Assembly (NCBI GenBank): GCA_002376235.1
Contig: DFNX01000008.1
Location: forward strand, 17,027 to 81,026
Direction: 5' to 3'
DNA from: Neorhizobium sp. UBA3556
GTDB lineage: Bacteria > Pseudomonadota > Alphaproteobacteria > Rhizobiales > Rhizobiaceae
Length of the DNA stretch: 64,000 nucleotides
Positions 1 to 8,351 of the stretch are shown here, piece by piece. Numbering within the stretch: position 1 is the first letter of the stretch; the number at the start of each line of letters is the position of its first letter. The notes beneath the pieces were generated by a model, which saw nothing but the letters and a program-made list of their open reading frames with translations, made no database searches and had not been told where the DNA came from. The position numbers were made by a program, and so were the translations under genes.

Positions 1-1
1 A

Positions 2-1276
2 ACGATCTGCCTGGTCCTCCCTGGCATTGAAAACTGGCTGGCAGCGTTCGGAAAATCGGAGCAGGCGAGGCTGACGCTCGGGCGGATCGGTCTAGCGGCC
101 CCCTATGCTCTGGCGGCTGCGTCGGGCGTCATTATGCTGTTTGCCGCACAAGGGTCGCGTGACATCAAAGTGACCGGATGTGGCGTCGCCAGCGGCGCGC
201 TCGGCGTTGTGGCCATCGCGATCATTCGCGAAGGAACGCGCCTCGCAAGTTTCGCCGGACAGCTGCCGGCGGGACGGACGCTGCTGTCATATATCGACCC
301 ATCGACGGTGATAGGAAGCGGAGCAGCTATCGTCGCTGGAGCGTTCGCACTCAGGGTCGCCAGAAAGGGTAATGCCGCCTTTGCCCGGAGCGAGCCGAAG
401 CGGATGCGCGGCAGGCGCGCTCTGCATGGCGAAGCCGACTGGATGAAGATGCCGGAGGCCGAGAAGCTGTTCTCAGAAGCCGGCGGGATGGTCATCGGCG
501 AAAAATATCGAGTCGATCGTGACAGCGCTGCGGCTATGGCATTTCGATCTGGCGACGCCGCCACCTGGGGCGATGGCGGCAAGTCGCCGCTGCTGTGTTT
601 CGACGGCTCCTTCGGCTCATCGCACGGGATCGTCTTTGCCGGCTCCGGAGGCTACAAGACGACTTCCGTGACCGTACCAACGGCATTGAAGTGGGGTGGG
701 ACACTCGTCGTTCTCGATCCGTCGAATGAGGTCGCGCCGATGGTGAGTGGTCATCGGCGCGAGGCCGGCCGCCGCGTTGTCGTGCTTGACCCAAAGAGCC
801 CGCAGTCGGGCTTCAATGTGCTCGACTGGATTGGCCGTCATGGTGGAACCAAGGAAGAGGATATTGCGGCCGTCGCCTCCTGGATCATGAGTGACAGCGG
901 CCGCGCCACCGGCGTGCGCGACGACTTCTTCCGCGCCTCCGGCTTGCAACTGCTGACGGCGATGATCGCCGACGTTTGCCTGTCCGGGCACACAGCCGAG
1001 AAGGATCAGACGCTGCGGCAGGTCCGTGCCAACCTCTCGGAACCCGAGCCGAAACTGCGGGCGCGGCTCCAGGAGATCTACGACAATTCGGAATCGGATT
1101 TCGTGAAGGAAAACGTCGCCGCTTTCGTCAACATGGGGTCCGGATCGTCGTCATTGGCCGCACTTGGCGAAAAGCCGCCGAACGCGGTGACGCCAAGCCC
1201 AAGGCCGGAGGACAGCGCAGAGCTGCCGAACATGTCGAAGGTAAATGGGTCATTGCTCATGGGAGGGCTCCTTTGA
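2..1276 (+). pseudogene. traG: TraG/VirD4-type coupling protein, partial at left edge and 3'-truncated
   Basis: The frame is open from base 2, so the gene starts upstream of the window; the ATG at 134 is internal. N-terminal membrane segments are followed by a Walker A motif GSGGYKTTS at about 641-667, as in conjugal coupling ATPases that dock the relaxosome on the type IV channel. TraG-like sequence runs to about base 1135 (ENVAAFVNM). After that the frame translates the antisense of a strawberry-notch-like gene and stops at 1276, so the distal ATPase half (including Walker B) is missing. TraG proteins are usually about 640 residues. The product is almost certainly inactive for mating. The truncation coincides with a recombination junction to the oppositely oriented neighbour. 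Confidence 0.85.
1078..1260 (-). pseudogene. Strawberry-notch-like helicase/methylase protein, N-terminal stub
   Basis: The start at 1260 has a good Shine-Dalgarno (GGAG, 7 nt upstream). The first residues, MSNDPFTFDMFG followed by ALSSGLGLGVTAFGGF, match my memory of the N-terminus of the very large strawberry-notch-type proteins of rhizobial plasmids, which normally exceed 1,400 residues. After about 40 residues (DDDPDP) the frame enters antisense traG and stops at 1078, so over 95% of the gene is gone. It is the third gene of a minus-strand operon after the DUF3991/TOPRIM and DUF1419 genes. That order is typical of rhizobial plasmids. The family assignment rests on memory of the N-terminal motif and gene order. 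Confidence 0.6.
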
Positions 1277-1348
1277 AATGAAGGCGTGCGTAATCGTCCG
1301 GTCGACGTTCCGACCGGCGGCAGCACCGATTTGCGGGGATGGCCTGGC

Positions 1349-1957
1349 TCAGGCGGCCAAGGTGGAGGGGAGGTGGCGCAGATGCACCGGCAGCTTGGCG
1401 GCGATCTCGTCGTCGGTCAGGGTGTCGAGCAGTTTAAGGAAGCTTCCTTCCTTGCCGCCATAGAGCATGACCGTACGACGGCCCTGCATAAACTTCGGCC
1501 AGCGGTCGCCGGCATAGCCGCGATACTCGGCGGCTGTGGTGCTCCAGATATGTTCGAGCCGTTCTTCGCGGCTCATGGCCCGGACAGGGCGGCTCTCGCG
1601 CGCGACAATCGCCGAGCGCATTGCTTCCACGGAGTTAGGATCGGAGAGGTCGCAATATGCGTGGAAGTGACGGACCGAACCGTCGATCAGGATGGCGTAG
1701 AAGACCGAGGTCACGGAGCCGGTCATGAATTCGCGCATGGCGAAGATTGGCCCACGCATCCAAAGCGGCGGCAGGATGTCGAGCATATAGCTATAGGAGT
1801 CTTCCTCGATCTCGAACCATTCGCCGGCATAGACACCGGTCTGGTCTCCATCGAAGCGGTTGGGGCGATCACGATGCCGATCGAACATCCTGAACATGTC
1901 GGAGCGGTTTGCAACGCCTTGAAAGACTTTGCGGGGGAGGCTTTTGGAGGTCATCAT
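1349..1957 (-). CDS. DUF1419 family protein
   Basis: A 202-residue soluble protein of unknown function. It begins MMTSKSLPRKVFQGV and carries a conserved-looking core with YAGEWFEIEEDSYSYMLDILPP and LIDGSVRHFHAYCDL, features I associate with DUF1419 proteins of rhizobial plasmids. A purine-rich site (AAGGATCAAG) precedes the tandem ATGs. It lies between the DUF3991/TOPRIM gene upstream and the truncated strawberry-notch gene downstream, all on the minus strand, so the three were probably cotranscribed. No catalytic motif is visible. It appears intact although its downstream partner is destroyed. Confidence 0.7.
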   Translation of the reverse strand: MMTSKSLPRKVFQGVANRSDMFRMFDRHRDRPNRFDGDQTGVYAGEWFEIEEDSYSYMLDILPPLWMRGPIFAMREFMTGSVTSVFYAILIDGSVRHFHAYCDLSDPNSVEAMRSAIVARESRPVRAMSREERLEHIWSTTAAEYRGYAGDRWPKFMQGRRTVMLYGGKEGSFLKLLDTLTDDEIAAKLPVHLRHLPSTLAA

Positions 1958-2018
1958 CTTGATCCTTTTTGGGTTCGGACCTGAGACGGCAGCACTCGTT
2001 ACAACCTCACCGTTCTCT

Positions 2019-3056
2019 TCAGTCCTTCATGACCCCTCCCGAACGGCCGGCCTCGTGTCCGGGCGGGTCAAGGGCCGGCTCTTGCCGGGCGAAGCTTCCC
2101 TTGATGCGGCCGGCGCGCATGCGGCAGGCCTCATTTCGCTTCCCCTCCCTCCTTTCTCGTTTTTCCCTTTCTCTTTTCTGGAGAACCGCGTTCCAATCGT
2201 CAGCCGGCGGACGGAGACGCTGCCAATCGCAGCCGGACTTTTCCGCGATCGCGCGCAGCCGTTCCGCATAGGCATCGCCTTGGGAATTGGCGTCGGTGGC
2301 GGCGTCAAGACTGGATCCCCGGCGGGCCGCCAACGCGGCGAGGGCGGTGTCTGTCGTTGGAGACCATCCTCCACCGGTGCTGATGTAGAGCGTCTGCTCG
2401 CGTGGCCCTTCGAGCGCCGCGAGGCTCATCGCATCGATCGCTGCCTCGGTAATGCAGAGCCGGGGGGCATCGGCTGGTCCAAGCCTGAACAGGATCTTCG
2501 ACCCACCGCTCGAGTAGCCGCGCCACTCCGGACCACGTTCTTCCCAGCCGACGACAGCGCCAGCGTTGTCAACATGCGCCGCCCACATGCTGCCGAATGG
2601 CCCTTCGCGGAGGACGCCCTCCAGGACCGCCAGCCTGACAATGGCGGCCGGGATGCAGCGTGACCAACACAGATATTTCCAAGCACCGGATCCAGGAGAT
2701 GGCGTCCGCTTTTCTTGCCATCGGTCGCCAATGTCCCTGATCGGAGGGGCGGCACGAGGCGACCGCCATTCTGGCCGTGAGAGTTGATAGCCAACAAGCG
2801 ATGCGACTGATTCCGCTGCGATTGGAAAGGTGACCTTATCGACAAACATCGCAAGGCCGAAAATATCGCCCTTCTCATCACTGAGCGGATCGAACCAACC
2901 GCGTCCACCATGCGTTACGATGACGATATCGCTGCCATTGCGATATTTGATCGCACGGCGCGAACTTTCTTTCACGTCCATTTCGAAGCCGGCTTTCTCA
3001 AGCACGGCCTCACAATTGACCTTGGCGCGGAGCTCTTCCAATTCTTCTCTCTTCAT
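2019..3056 (-). CDS. DUF3991 and TOPRIM domain protein
   Basis: A protein of about 345 residues starting MKREELEELRAKVNC; an in-frame ATG at 3116 would add 20 poorly conserved-looking residues. The N-terminal part (VNCEAVLEKAGF, GRGWFDPLSDEKGDIFGLAMFV) resembles the DUF3991/zinc-ribbon-less primase-like region. The middle has a TOPRIM-like stretch with LCITEAAIDAMSLAALEG and ISTGGGWSP, where E is the expected catalytic acid. The C-terminus is highly charged. Such proteins on rhizobial plasmids are suspected of roles in plasmid DNA processing or replication priming. It leads a minus-strand operon with DUF1419. Exact start is uncertain because neither ATG has a strong Shine-Dalgarno. Confidence 0.7.
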   Translation of the reverse strand: MKREELEELRAKVNCEAVLEKAGFEMDVKESSRRAIKYRNGSDIVIVTHGGRGWFDPLSDEKGDIFGLAMFVDKVTFPIAAESVASLVGYQLSRPEWRSPRAAPPIRDIGDRWQEKRTPSPGSGAWKYLCWSRCIPAAIVRLAVLEGVLREGPFGSMWAAHVDNAGAVVGWEERGPEWRGYSSGGSKILFRLGPADAPRLCITEAAIDAMSLAALEGPREQTLYISTGGGWSPTTDTALAALAARRGSSLDAATDANSQGDAYAERLRAIAEKSGCDWQRLRPPADDWNAVLQKREREKRERREGKRNEACRMRAGRIKGSFARQEPALDPPGHEAGRSGGVMKD

Positions 3057-3234
3057 TCTTTTTTCGGTCGCGACGCGACCGTCCCTTTTTCTTCCCGCAC
3101 ATTGCGGGCACAGCATCGCCCGCCGCGAAGAGCGGAGGGGGCAAGGGCACGGCGATCAAGGTGCAAATTTGCACCGGCCGTGGCGGAGCTTCCCTTGCGG
3201 CCGACAGAACGCCAGCGGCAGAAGCATGCGGGTC

Positions 3235-3411
3235 TCAGTGAGACCCGCGAGGGAAGTATTCATGCACGATCTCCAGATCGTCTTCGTCATCGAGTTCGTC
3301 GGACGGCAGGACGCCGAATTCGTTTCCGGATTTGAAGAGAGTGACGGGGACCATCAGGTCGTTGCAGAGGTGGAAGGCGTGAGACTGAGCGAGGGAAAGA
3401 TCATGTGCCAT
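3235..3411 (-). CDS. Small acidic hypothetical protein
   Basis: A 58-residue protein starting MAHDLSLAQSHAFHLC and ending in an acidic stretch (SDELDDEDDLEIVHEY). The start at 3411 is preferred because GGAG lies 9 nt upstream; that same GGAG is inside the five-codon extension from 3426. Similar short proteins accompany the DUF3991/TOPRIM operon on rhizobial plasmids, as far as I recall. Function is unknown. It probably heads the minus-strand operon containing the TOPRIM gene, about 180 bp downstream. Confidence 0.55.
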   Translation of the reverse strand: MAHDLSLAQSHAFHLCNDLMVPVTLFKSGNEFGVLPSDELDDEDDLEIVHEYFPRGSH

Positions 3412-3426
3412 GTTCGAGTGCTCCAT

Positions 3427-3748
3427 CGGAAGCGGGCCAATTCCCGCTGATGGCTCCTCAAAGGAACAGGGACGGTCGCGATCACCGCAAAGACGAAGGC
3501 GGAGCGGCGGCAGCTTGCTAGCCGACCCCTTGAGGGTTGATCGACGGAGATCCGGGCTTGGTCCAGGACGCCATCACATCAAGCGGGATCGGGTAGCTTC
3601 TGTGCCGCACCGGTTGGTGCTTGATCGCCCGCCCTCTGTTGTAGCCGTCTCGCATTTGACAATGATCAAAGCGGCGAACCGGGGCTCGGAAAACAGGAAT
3701 TAATCAAGTAAATCAACTAGCTGGAAAAAATCACATAGTAACAATTAT
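3427..3748. other. Intergenic region, about 320 bp, no gene seen
   Basis: No convincing coding sequence on either strand. The right end is AT-rich and leads into a stress-type promoter at 3749. It marks the boundary between plasmid transfer remnants and the redox-enzyme cluster. Confidence 0.5.
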
Positions 3749-3773
3749 GGAACTACGGGCAGCATCGCCCGTT
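3749..3773 (+). promoter_or_regulatory. EcfG/RpoE2-type promoter (GGAAC-N16-CGTT)
   Basis: Exact match to the alphaproteobacterial general-stress sigma consensus: GGAAC at 3749-3753 and CGTT at 3770-3773, spacing 16. It faces the SDR gene starting about 60 bp downstream, which rules out the TTG at 3776 as the translation start. Confidence 0.75.
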
Positions 3774-3832
3774 CTTTGAACCGACTTCGGGCACGCGCGT
3801 TGTGTGTGATGCCAATCGAAGACACGAACCTC

Positions 3833-4525
3833 ATGTCATCACTCCAGGATGGTTTCCGGGCCGTCGTCCTTGGCGCGAGTGGCGGTGTGGGTCGAGCTAT
3901 CTGCGACGATCTAAAAATATCGGCCAAGCTCGGTAAATTGATTGAACTTTCACGCAGCCAGGATGGCTTCGATCTCCTGGATGAGGCGAGCATTGCGGAG
4001 CATGCTCGTTCACTCTCTGAAGAACCAATCCATCTCCTCATCTGCGCCACGGGGATACTGACGATCGAAGGCACGCCGCCGGAGAAGGCTTTGCGCCAGC
4101 TCGACCCCGACGTCATGCTTGCGCAATTTCGGACCAACGCAATCGGCCCTGCCTTGGTAGCCAAGCATTTCCTGCCCCTGCTCGACCGAAACGCCCGGTC
4201 GATCGCTGCTTTCCTGTCCGCCCGCGTGGGCTCCATCGGCGACAACCGTCTAGGCGGCTGGATTTCTTACCGCGCGTCGAAGGCGGCGTTGAACCAGGTG
4301 GTCCGGACGGCGTCGATCGAACTCGCACGCACCCATCCCAGTTCGGTCGTCGTCGCTATCCATCCCGGCACCGTCCGCACTGCGCTGTCGGAACCTTACT
4401 CCGCCAATCATCCGACCGTTAGCGTGGATGAAGCAGCCGCAAACATCCTTTGCGCGCTCGACGATCTAGACAGTTCACGCACCGGCAGCTTCGTCGCTTA
4501 CGACGGCTCGGAAATCCCATGGTGA
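3833..4525 (+). CDS. Short-chain dehydrogenase/reductase (CsgA/C-factor-like)
   Basis: A 230-residue SDR if started at 3833 (MSSLQDG); the ATG at 3809 is an alternative. Cofactor motif GASGGVGRAI is near residue 14. ICATGIL corresponds to the NNAG region. The catalytic YRASK motif follows a Ser in AFLSARVGS, giving the usual Ser-Tyr-Lys triad. Length fits atypical short SDRs with C-terminal substrate region KxxIHPGTVRT. Substrate is unknown. It is monocistronic, with its own general-stress-type promoter at 3749 and the oppositely oriented oxidoreductase downstream. Confidence 0.8.
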   Translation: MSSLQDGFRAVVLGASGGVGRAICDDLKISAKLGKLIELSRSQDGFDLLDEASIAEHARSLSEEPIHLLICATGILTIEGTPPEKALRQLDPDVMLAQFRTNAIGPALVAKHFLPLLDRNARSIAAFLSARVGSIGDNRLGGWISYRASKAALNQVVRTASIELARTHPSSVVVAIHPGTVRTALSEPYSANHPTVSVDEAAANILCALDDLDSSRTGSFVAYDGSEIPW

Positions 4526-4570
4526 CAGCCAGGCCGCGGCTCTTCGAAGGGAAACGCAGCCGCCGCCGGG

Positions 4571-5581
4571 TTAGGCAACCTTGACGACAAGCTTGCCGAA
4601 ATTCTTGCCCGTCAGCATTCCGATAAACGCCTCGGGTGCATTCAAAAGGCCATCAACGACATCTTCTCGGTAGCGGATTTCGCCCGAGGCGACCCGAGGG
4701 CCAATCTCCGCAAGGAACTCGTCGAAGTGTTCAGCGAACTCTGTCTGGATGAAGCCGCGGACAAGCAGGCTTCGCCGCAGGATCGTCGACATGGTTGGTG
4801 GCAAGCGGTCGGTGTCTGCCGCCCCTTCTCCATTGTAGTGGGCGACGAGACCGCAGACCGGCACGCGTCCATAGAGGTTTAAGAGAGGAAGCACCGCGTC
4901 CCAGACATGTCCGCCGACATTCTCGAAATAGACGTCGATACCGTCCGGGCATTCGGCCTGCAGATCCGACGCAAGGCCGGCTGAGCGATGGTCGAGGGCC
5001 GCATCGAAATTGAGTTCATCCTTGACGAACGCACATTTCTCCGGGCCGCCGGCGATCCCGACCGCTCTCGCGCCAGCGAGCTTCGCAAGCTGCCCGACCA
5101 TCGACCCTACCGGCCCCGAAGCCGCTGCGACGGCGACTGTCTCACCCGCCTTGGGCTTGCCAATGAATCTCAGCCCGCTCCAGGCTGTGAAACCGGGCAT
5201 GCCCAAAACGCCGAGAGCAGTCGAGATCGGAGCGCCATGGGTGTCGATCAACCGCAACTTGTCCCCATTGATGACGGAATGCGAGCACCAGCCGGTCCTT
5301 CCCCGGACAAGGTCTCCCGGGGCAAAACCGGGGTGCCGGGATTTCAGGACCTCGGCGACCGTTTCACCCTCCATCAGGCCGCCAACCGGTACGGGCTCGG
5401 CGTAGGATTTCGCATCGCTCATCCGGCCTCGCATGTACGGATCGAGCGACAAGTAGAGAACCTTCAAGGTGACCTCGCCTTCGGCTGCATCGGGTAGTTC
5501 GACAGTTTCTGTCCTGAAATTGTCCAGCGTCGGTGTGCCTGAAGGCCTGCTTGCGAGGAGGATCCGGGTGGCCTGAGTCAT
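4571..5581 (-). CDS. NADP-dependent oxidoreductase, MDR superfamily (CurA/leukotriene B4 reductase-like)
   Basis: A 336-residue protein beginning MTQATRILLASRPSG; GGAG lies 8 nt upstream of this start. SLDPYMRGRM near residue 50 and LGMPGFTAWSGL, followed by the nucleotide-binding AAASGPVGSMVGQLAK, are typical of zinc-free medium-chain reductases that reduce alpha,beta-unsaturated carbonyls with NADPH. No zinc ligands are visible. The probable role is detoxification of reactive aldehydes or enones in the cytoplasm. It converges on the SDR gene. A near-consensus stress promoter lies about 120 bp upstream (5699-5723). Confidence 0.85.
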   Translation of the reverse strand: MTQATRILLASRPSGTPTLDNFRTETVELPDAAEGEVTLKVLYLSLDPYMRGRMSDAKSYAEPVPVGGLMEGETVAEVLKSRHPGFAPGDLVRGRTGWCSHSVINGDKLRLIDTHGAPISTALGVLGMPGFTAWSGLRFIGKPKAGETVAVAAASGPVGSMVGQLAKLAGARAVGIAGGPEKCAFVKDELNFDAALDHRSAGLASDLQAECPDGIDVYFENVGGHVWDAVLPLLNLYGRVPVCGLVAHYNGEGAADTDRLPPTMSTILRRSLLVRGFIQTEFAEHFDEFLAEIGPRVASGEIRYREDVVDGLLNAPEAFIGMLTGKNFGKLVVKVA

Positions 5582-5698
5582 GAGAAGCTCTCCATTCATG
5601 TGAGAGCTCTGATTTAGCGGTTGCATTTTGCTTTCCAAGGTCGTGCGACACTGCTGCCTGACGTCGTGGTCTTCTCTTGCAGAAACATCTGCGCGAGG

Positions 5699-5723
5699 GA
5701 CGTGATGTTTCTATCATCGTTCC
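5699..5723 (-). promoter_or_regulatory. Near-consensus EcfG-type promoter (GGAAC-N16-CGTC)
   Basis: On the minus strand GGAAC (5723-5719) and CGTC (5702-5699) are 16 bp apart. One base of the -10 differs from CGTT. It points at the oxidoreductase gene, leaving a leader of about 110 nt. Confidence 0.4.
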
Positions 5724-5839
5724 CGCTTCGGCCGAGGCGACTGCGAAATTATTGGGGCCAACTGACTTCTTAGGACGGGAAATCTTCGCCCATATTCACT
5801 CTGCTTTACCCTCTACATGCCGCAGGCAACACAACCAAT

Positions 5840-5864
5840 TGAACCACCTGCCCGCGGCCGCGTT
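5840..5864 (+). promoter_or_regulatory. Near-consensus EcfG-type promoter (TGAAC-N16-CGTT)
   Basis: TGAAC at 5840-5844 and CGTT at 5861-5864, spacing 16, one mismatch in the -35. It lies 37 bp before the ATG at 5902, a spacing like that of the exact matches elsewhere in the window. Confidence 0.45.
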
Positions 5865-5901
5865 ATCCCGGTACCCGCGCTTGATTCGAGCAGGAGACAT
5901 C

Positions 5902-6153
5902 ATGGGCAAGAAGCTTTCCCGCGTTTACGAAGCTCTCATCCAGGGTGCCGGTAAAGGCCTCTCCGGTCGTGATCTTTATACCTACATCGTCAGCGAGTGT
6001 CCGGCTTCGTCGGACAAGCGCATTTGCCGGGCATCGATGCTTGCCATGGCGGACGGTCGAATCGTTGACCGGGCGCGGCTGGAAGCGATCTACTCGATCG
6101 CTGTCGATCAATGTATTCGAGCTGGTCCGAAAACATGGCGGGTCAACATTTAG
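5902..6153 (+). CDS. Small hypothetical protein
   Basis: An 83-residue protein starting MGKKLSRVYEALIQG. The start is supported by GGAG 5 nt upstream of ATG. It has repeated short helices and three cysteines but no motif I recognise. I suspect a conserved rhizobial protein because of its ordered composition and good translation signals. It lies just downstream of a possible stress promoter and upstream of another unknown gene in the same direction. Confidence 0.6.
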   Translation: MGKKLSRVYEALIQGAGKGLSGRDLYTYIVSECPASSDKRICRASMLAMADGRIVDRARLEAIYSIAVDQCIRAGPKTWRVNI

Positions 6154-6242
6154 ATCCGCCAGACCCCAGTGGTACATCATGTTCATATCTGCGGCCGGGC
6201 ACCTGTTGATGTGCTCGTCGATCGGCACCAAATACGGCTGGA

Positions 6243-6866
6243 ATGGCTAATAAACCTGACAACAACGACGACAACGAGCTGATCCGAACCTGGTCCCTGC
6301 CGAGCACGGCAACCATGGGATCTGCGGTGCGTGCTAAAGGCATTGTGCAGGAGATCAATGCCCACCTCCCCGCACCCGTTCGAAAAGCGGTGCAATACGA
6401 TATCTCGGCCGTGACCCTGACGATGTCGGATAGTTCTCGATCGGCTTTCCGTGCGGCCGTCCCCATCATCACCGAGGTACTCGCAAACGCGGCCACCTTG
6501 CCCGTCATACCAAGGGAGATCGAGGACATCCTGGCGATTACCAGCACCGAGCGGCGGCGGTGGCTTGAAGACGGTCGCCTTCCGAGCGCCGGGACCCGGA
6601 CGGTTCGGTTGCGCGGACGCGCCAAGGAAATCACGTTCCACGTCTTCGAGCCGCAGATCGTCGTGGAGGTCCTCAACAGCGGCAGCGTCGACGAATGGCG
6701 CGAGTACGACAAGGAGGCCGCCGCAGAGAACCGGCGGCGTGCGGCCTACAAGCGCAAACTTACCAGGACATTGGCTAAGCAGGAGAAAGCGAAGAGCTTG
6801 CCATCCGAAGAGGGCGCCCCGCTGGACGGATGGGCAGAGTTCGGCGCTGATGGTCTTCTGCGCTGA
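6243..6866 (+). CDS. Hypothetical protein, 207 residues
   Basis: Starts MANKPDNNDDNELIRTW. The C-terminal 60 residues are rich in Arg, Lys and Glu (YDKEAAAENRRRAAYKRK), suggesting a charged helix. A central segment (PREIEDILAITSTERRRWLEDGRLPSAGTR) looks helical and could be a small DNA- or protein-binding module; this is only an impression. No family recognised. It is 90 bp downstream of the small gene at 5902 in the same direction and may share its transcript. Confidence 0.6.
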   Translation: MANKPDNNDDNELIRTWSLPSTATMGSAVRAKGIVQEINAHLPAPVRKAVQYDISAVTLTMSDSSRSAFRAAVPIITEVLANAATLPVIPREIEDILAITSTERRRWLEDGRLPSAGTRTVRLRGRAKEITFHVFEPQIVVEVLNSGSVDEWREYDKEAAAENRRRAAYKRKLTRTLAKQEKAKSLPSEEGAPLDGWAEFGADGLLR

Positions 6867-6939
6867 AACGGAGGCGCTTTTCGACTTGAGTATGCTACAC
6901 CCTCCGTATTCAACGCTTTGACCATAGAGACACCGGTTC

Positions 6940-8034
6940 CTATTGCGCCAGCAGCGAACCTCCCAACCGGAAGGGAGCTGAGACGGCGCCCCCTACCCCG
7001 TTCAGCACGAGAGCTCCGGTTCCTGCCACAGGGTTGTTGAACCCCTGGCGAAGCTGAGGATAGACAGCTGCAAGCGAAGCGAACCGGTCGTGGTTGGTGC
7101 CGTTCAGCGATGGCACGGTGGAGATATCCACGATATCGAGATTTTCTTTCAAGGCGAGTTCGCGCGTCCTTGGATCGTCGATATCCAGTGACCCAGCGGT
7201 CGCTGCGGAGCCCGCCAACCTCTTGGACAAGGCGAGTGCAATGTCATCTTTGGATGCAAGGACAACGATCGGCTTCGCCAACCTGTCGGTGACCGAGAGC
7301 TGCTTGCGAAGCAGGTCGATATCTATGTCAGGTGCCGCGAGAACAAGCTGGTCGATGGACCGGACAACGTCTCGCTTGCCCATCAATGAGAGTTGCCTGA
7401 CGGCTTCGACTGCCAGCCATGCTCCCATACTGTGGGCAAGGATCGTCGGGCGCACTCCGTTTTGCGATAGCTCGGCGAGAACCGTTGCCAGGTCGTCACG
7501 AGCGAAGGCAGCCGAATCCTTGTCTGCGACGTATCCGGTGACCTCTGCCTGGGATGGCCAGTCAAACAGAACGGCGCGGTCCGGCACCTTGGAGTCGGCA
7601 GCCATCTGCGCAAGCCTGAAGAGTGCCTCCTGGTGGCTATAATTGTAGCCGTGGACAAAGATACCCGCGCGACCATAAGCGTGGGACTTCGGCTGACCTC
7701 GGGCCAGGATACCAAACTCCTGCGCCGTCAGCTCGCGGCGCCCGACGACCGCGAAGGAGACCTTGGGATCGGGTCTTGCAGTCGGCCACTCGATCTTCGA
7801 CGGACGATGCCCCGGAGGGATCGAAATGGTGACCTCGGAATAGTGCAGCCGATCTCCTCTGCCAGTGGTATAAGCGCCAGCCTTGCCCGTGTCCGGAACG
7901 CGATTGGTCGCAACCAGGATTTCGACCGTGTGTGCACGAGGCGCGGCTATCACAACGGCCAGTGTATCGGGACCGGGCCGTGCGCATGATGAAAGTATCA
8001 CCGCGATGAGGAGAATTATATGGAAGTGGCGCAA
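6940..8034 (-). CDS. Alpha/beta-hydrolase lipoprotein (DUF900 type)
   Basis: A 364-residue protein with a lipoprotein signal peptide: hydrophobic MRHFHIILLIAVILSSC, lipobox ILSSC with Cys17. The body has FVHGYNYSHQEALFRLAQ, the DUF900 hallmark, and AHSMGAWL as nucleophile elbow, with Ser as the likely nucleophile. A late Asp (APDIDIDLL) and His (TNHDRF) complete a plausible triad. It is expected to be membrane-anchored on the periplasmic side. Substrate is unknown. It stands alone on the minus strand. Confidence 0.8.
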   Translation of the reverse strand: MRHFHIILLIAVILSSCARPGPDTLAVVIAAPRAHTVEILVATNRVPDTGKAGAYTTGRGDRLHYSEVTISIPPGHRPSKIEWPTARPDPKVSFAVVGRRELTAQEFGILARGQPKSHAYGRAGIFVHGYNYSHQEALFRLAQMAADSKVPDRAVLFDWPSQAEVTGYVADKDSAAFARDDLATVLAELSQNGVRPTILAHSMGAWLAVEAVRQLSLMGKRDVVRSIDQLVLAAPDIDIDLLRKQLSVTDRLAKPIVVLASKDDIALALSKRLAGSAATAGSLDIDDPRTRELALKENLDIVDISTVPSLNGTNHDRFASLAAVYPQLRQGFNNPVAGTGALVLNGVGGAVSAPFRLGGSLLAQ

Positions 8035-8351
8035 TGAGGGGCACTCTCGGATTCTAACGACAGAAACCTAGTCTCAATCAGAAACGGGGCCAGTGATCTT
8101 TGACGACCTGCTCGCCATTATCATCTCGTGTTGCGGAGGTGCAACGACGCGCCTCACCCATCTTTGATCCGCGGAGGCAGCACGGGGATCACGTATAGCC
8201 GCGAAGAATTCTCGGCGGTTGACTGTTTGGCACCGCATCCCGCGACCGCTCTCGTCCCCTAGCGGCCACAAGGTGGCGATTGATCAGGACGCCTGCTGTC
8301 GACGGCGTCCTGATGTTGGTGTGCGAGCTCACCGGATATTGAGCGGCCAGT
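8035..8351. other. Intergenic region, about 315 bp
   Basis: No gene recognised. It contains the hairpin at 8283-8314; the remainder upstream of the lipoprotein gene shows no consensus stress promoter. Confidence 0.5.
8283..8314 (-). terminator. Hairpin, probable terminator of the NmrA-like gene
   Basis: Perfect 11-bp stem ATCAGGACGCC / GGCGTCCTGAT with a 10-nt loop, just beyond the stop of the gene at 8352. No long T-run follows, so it may be factor-assisted or an attenuator. Confidence 0.55.
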
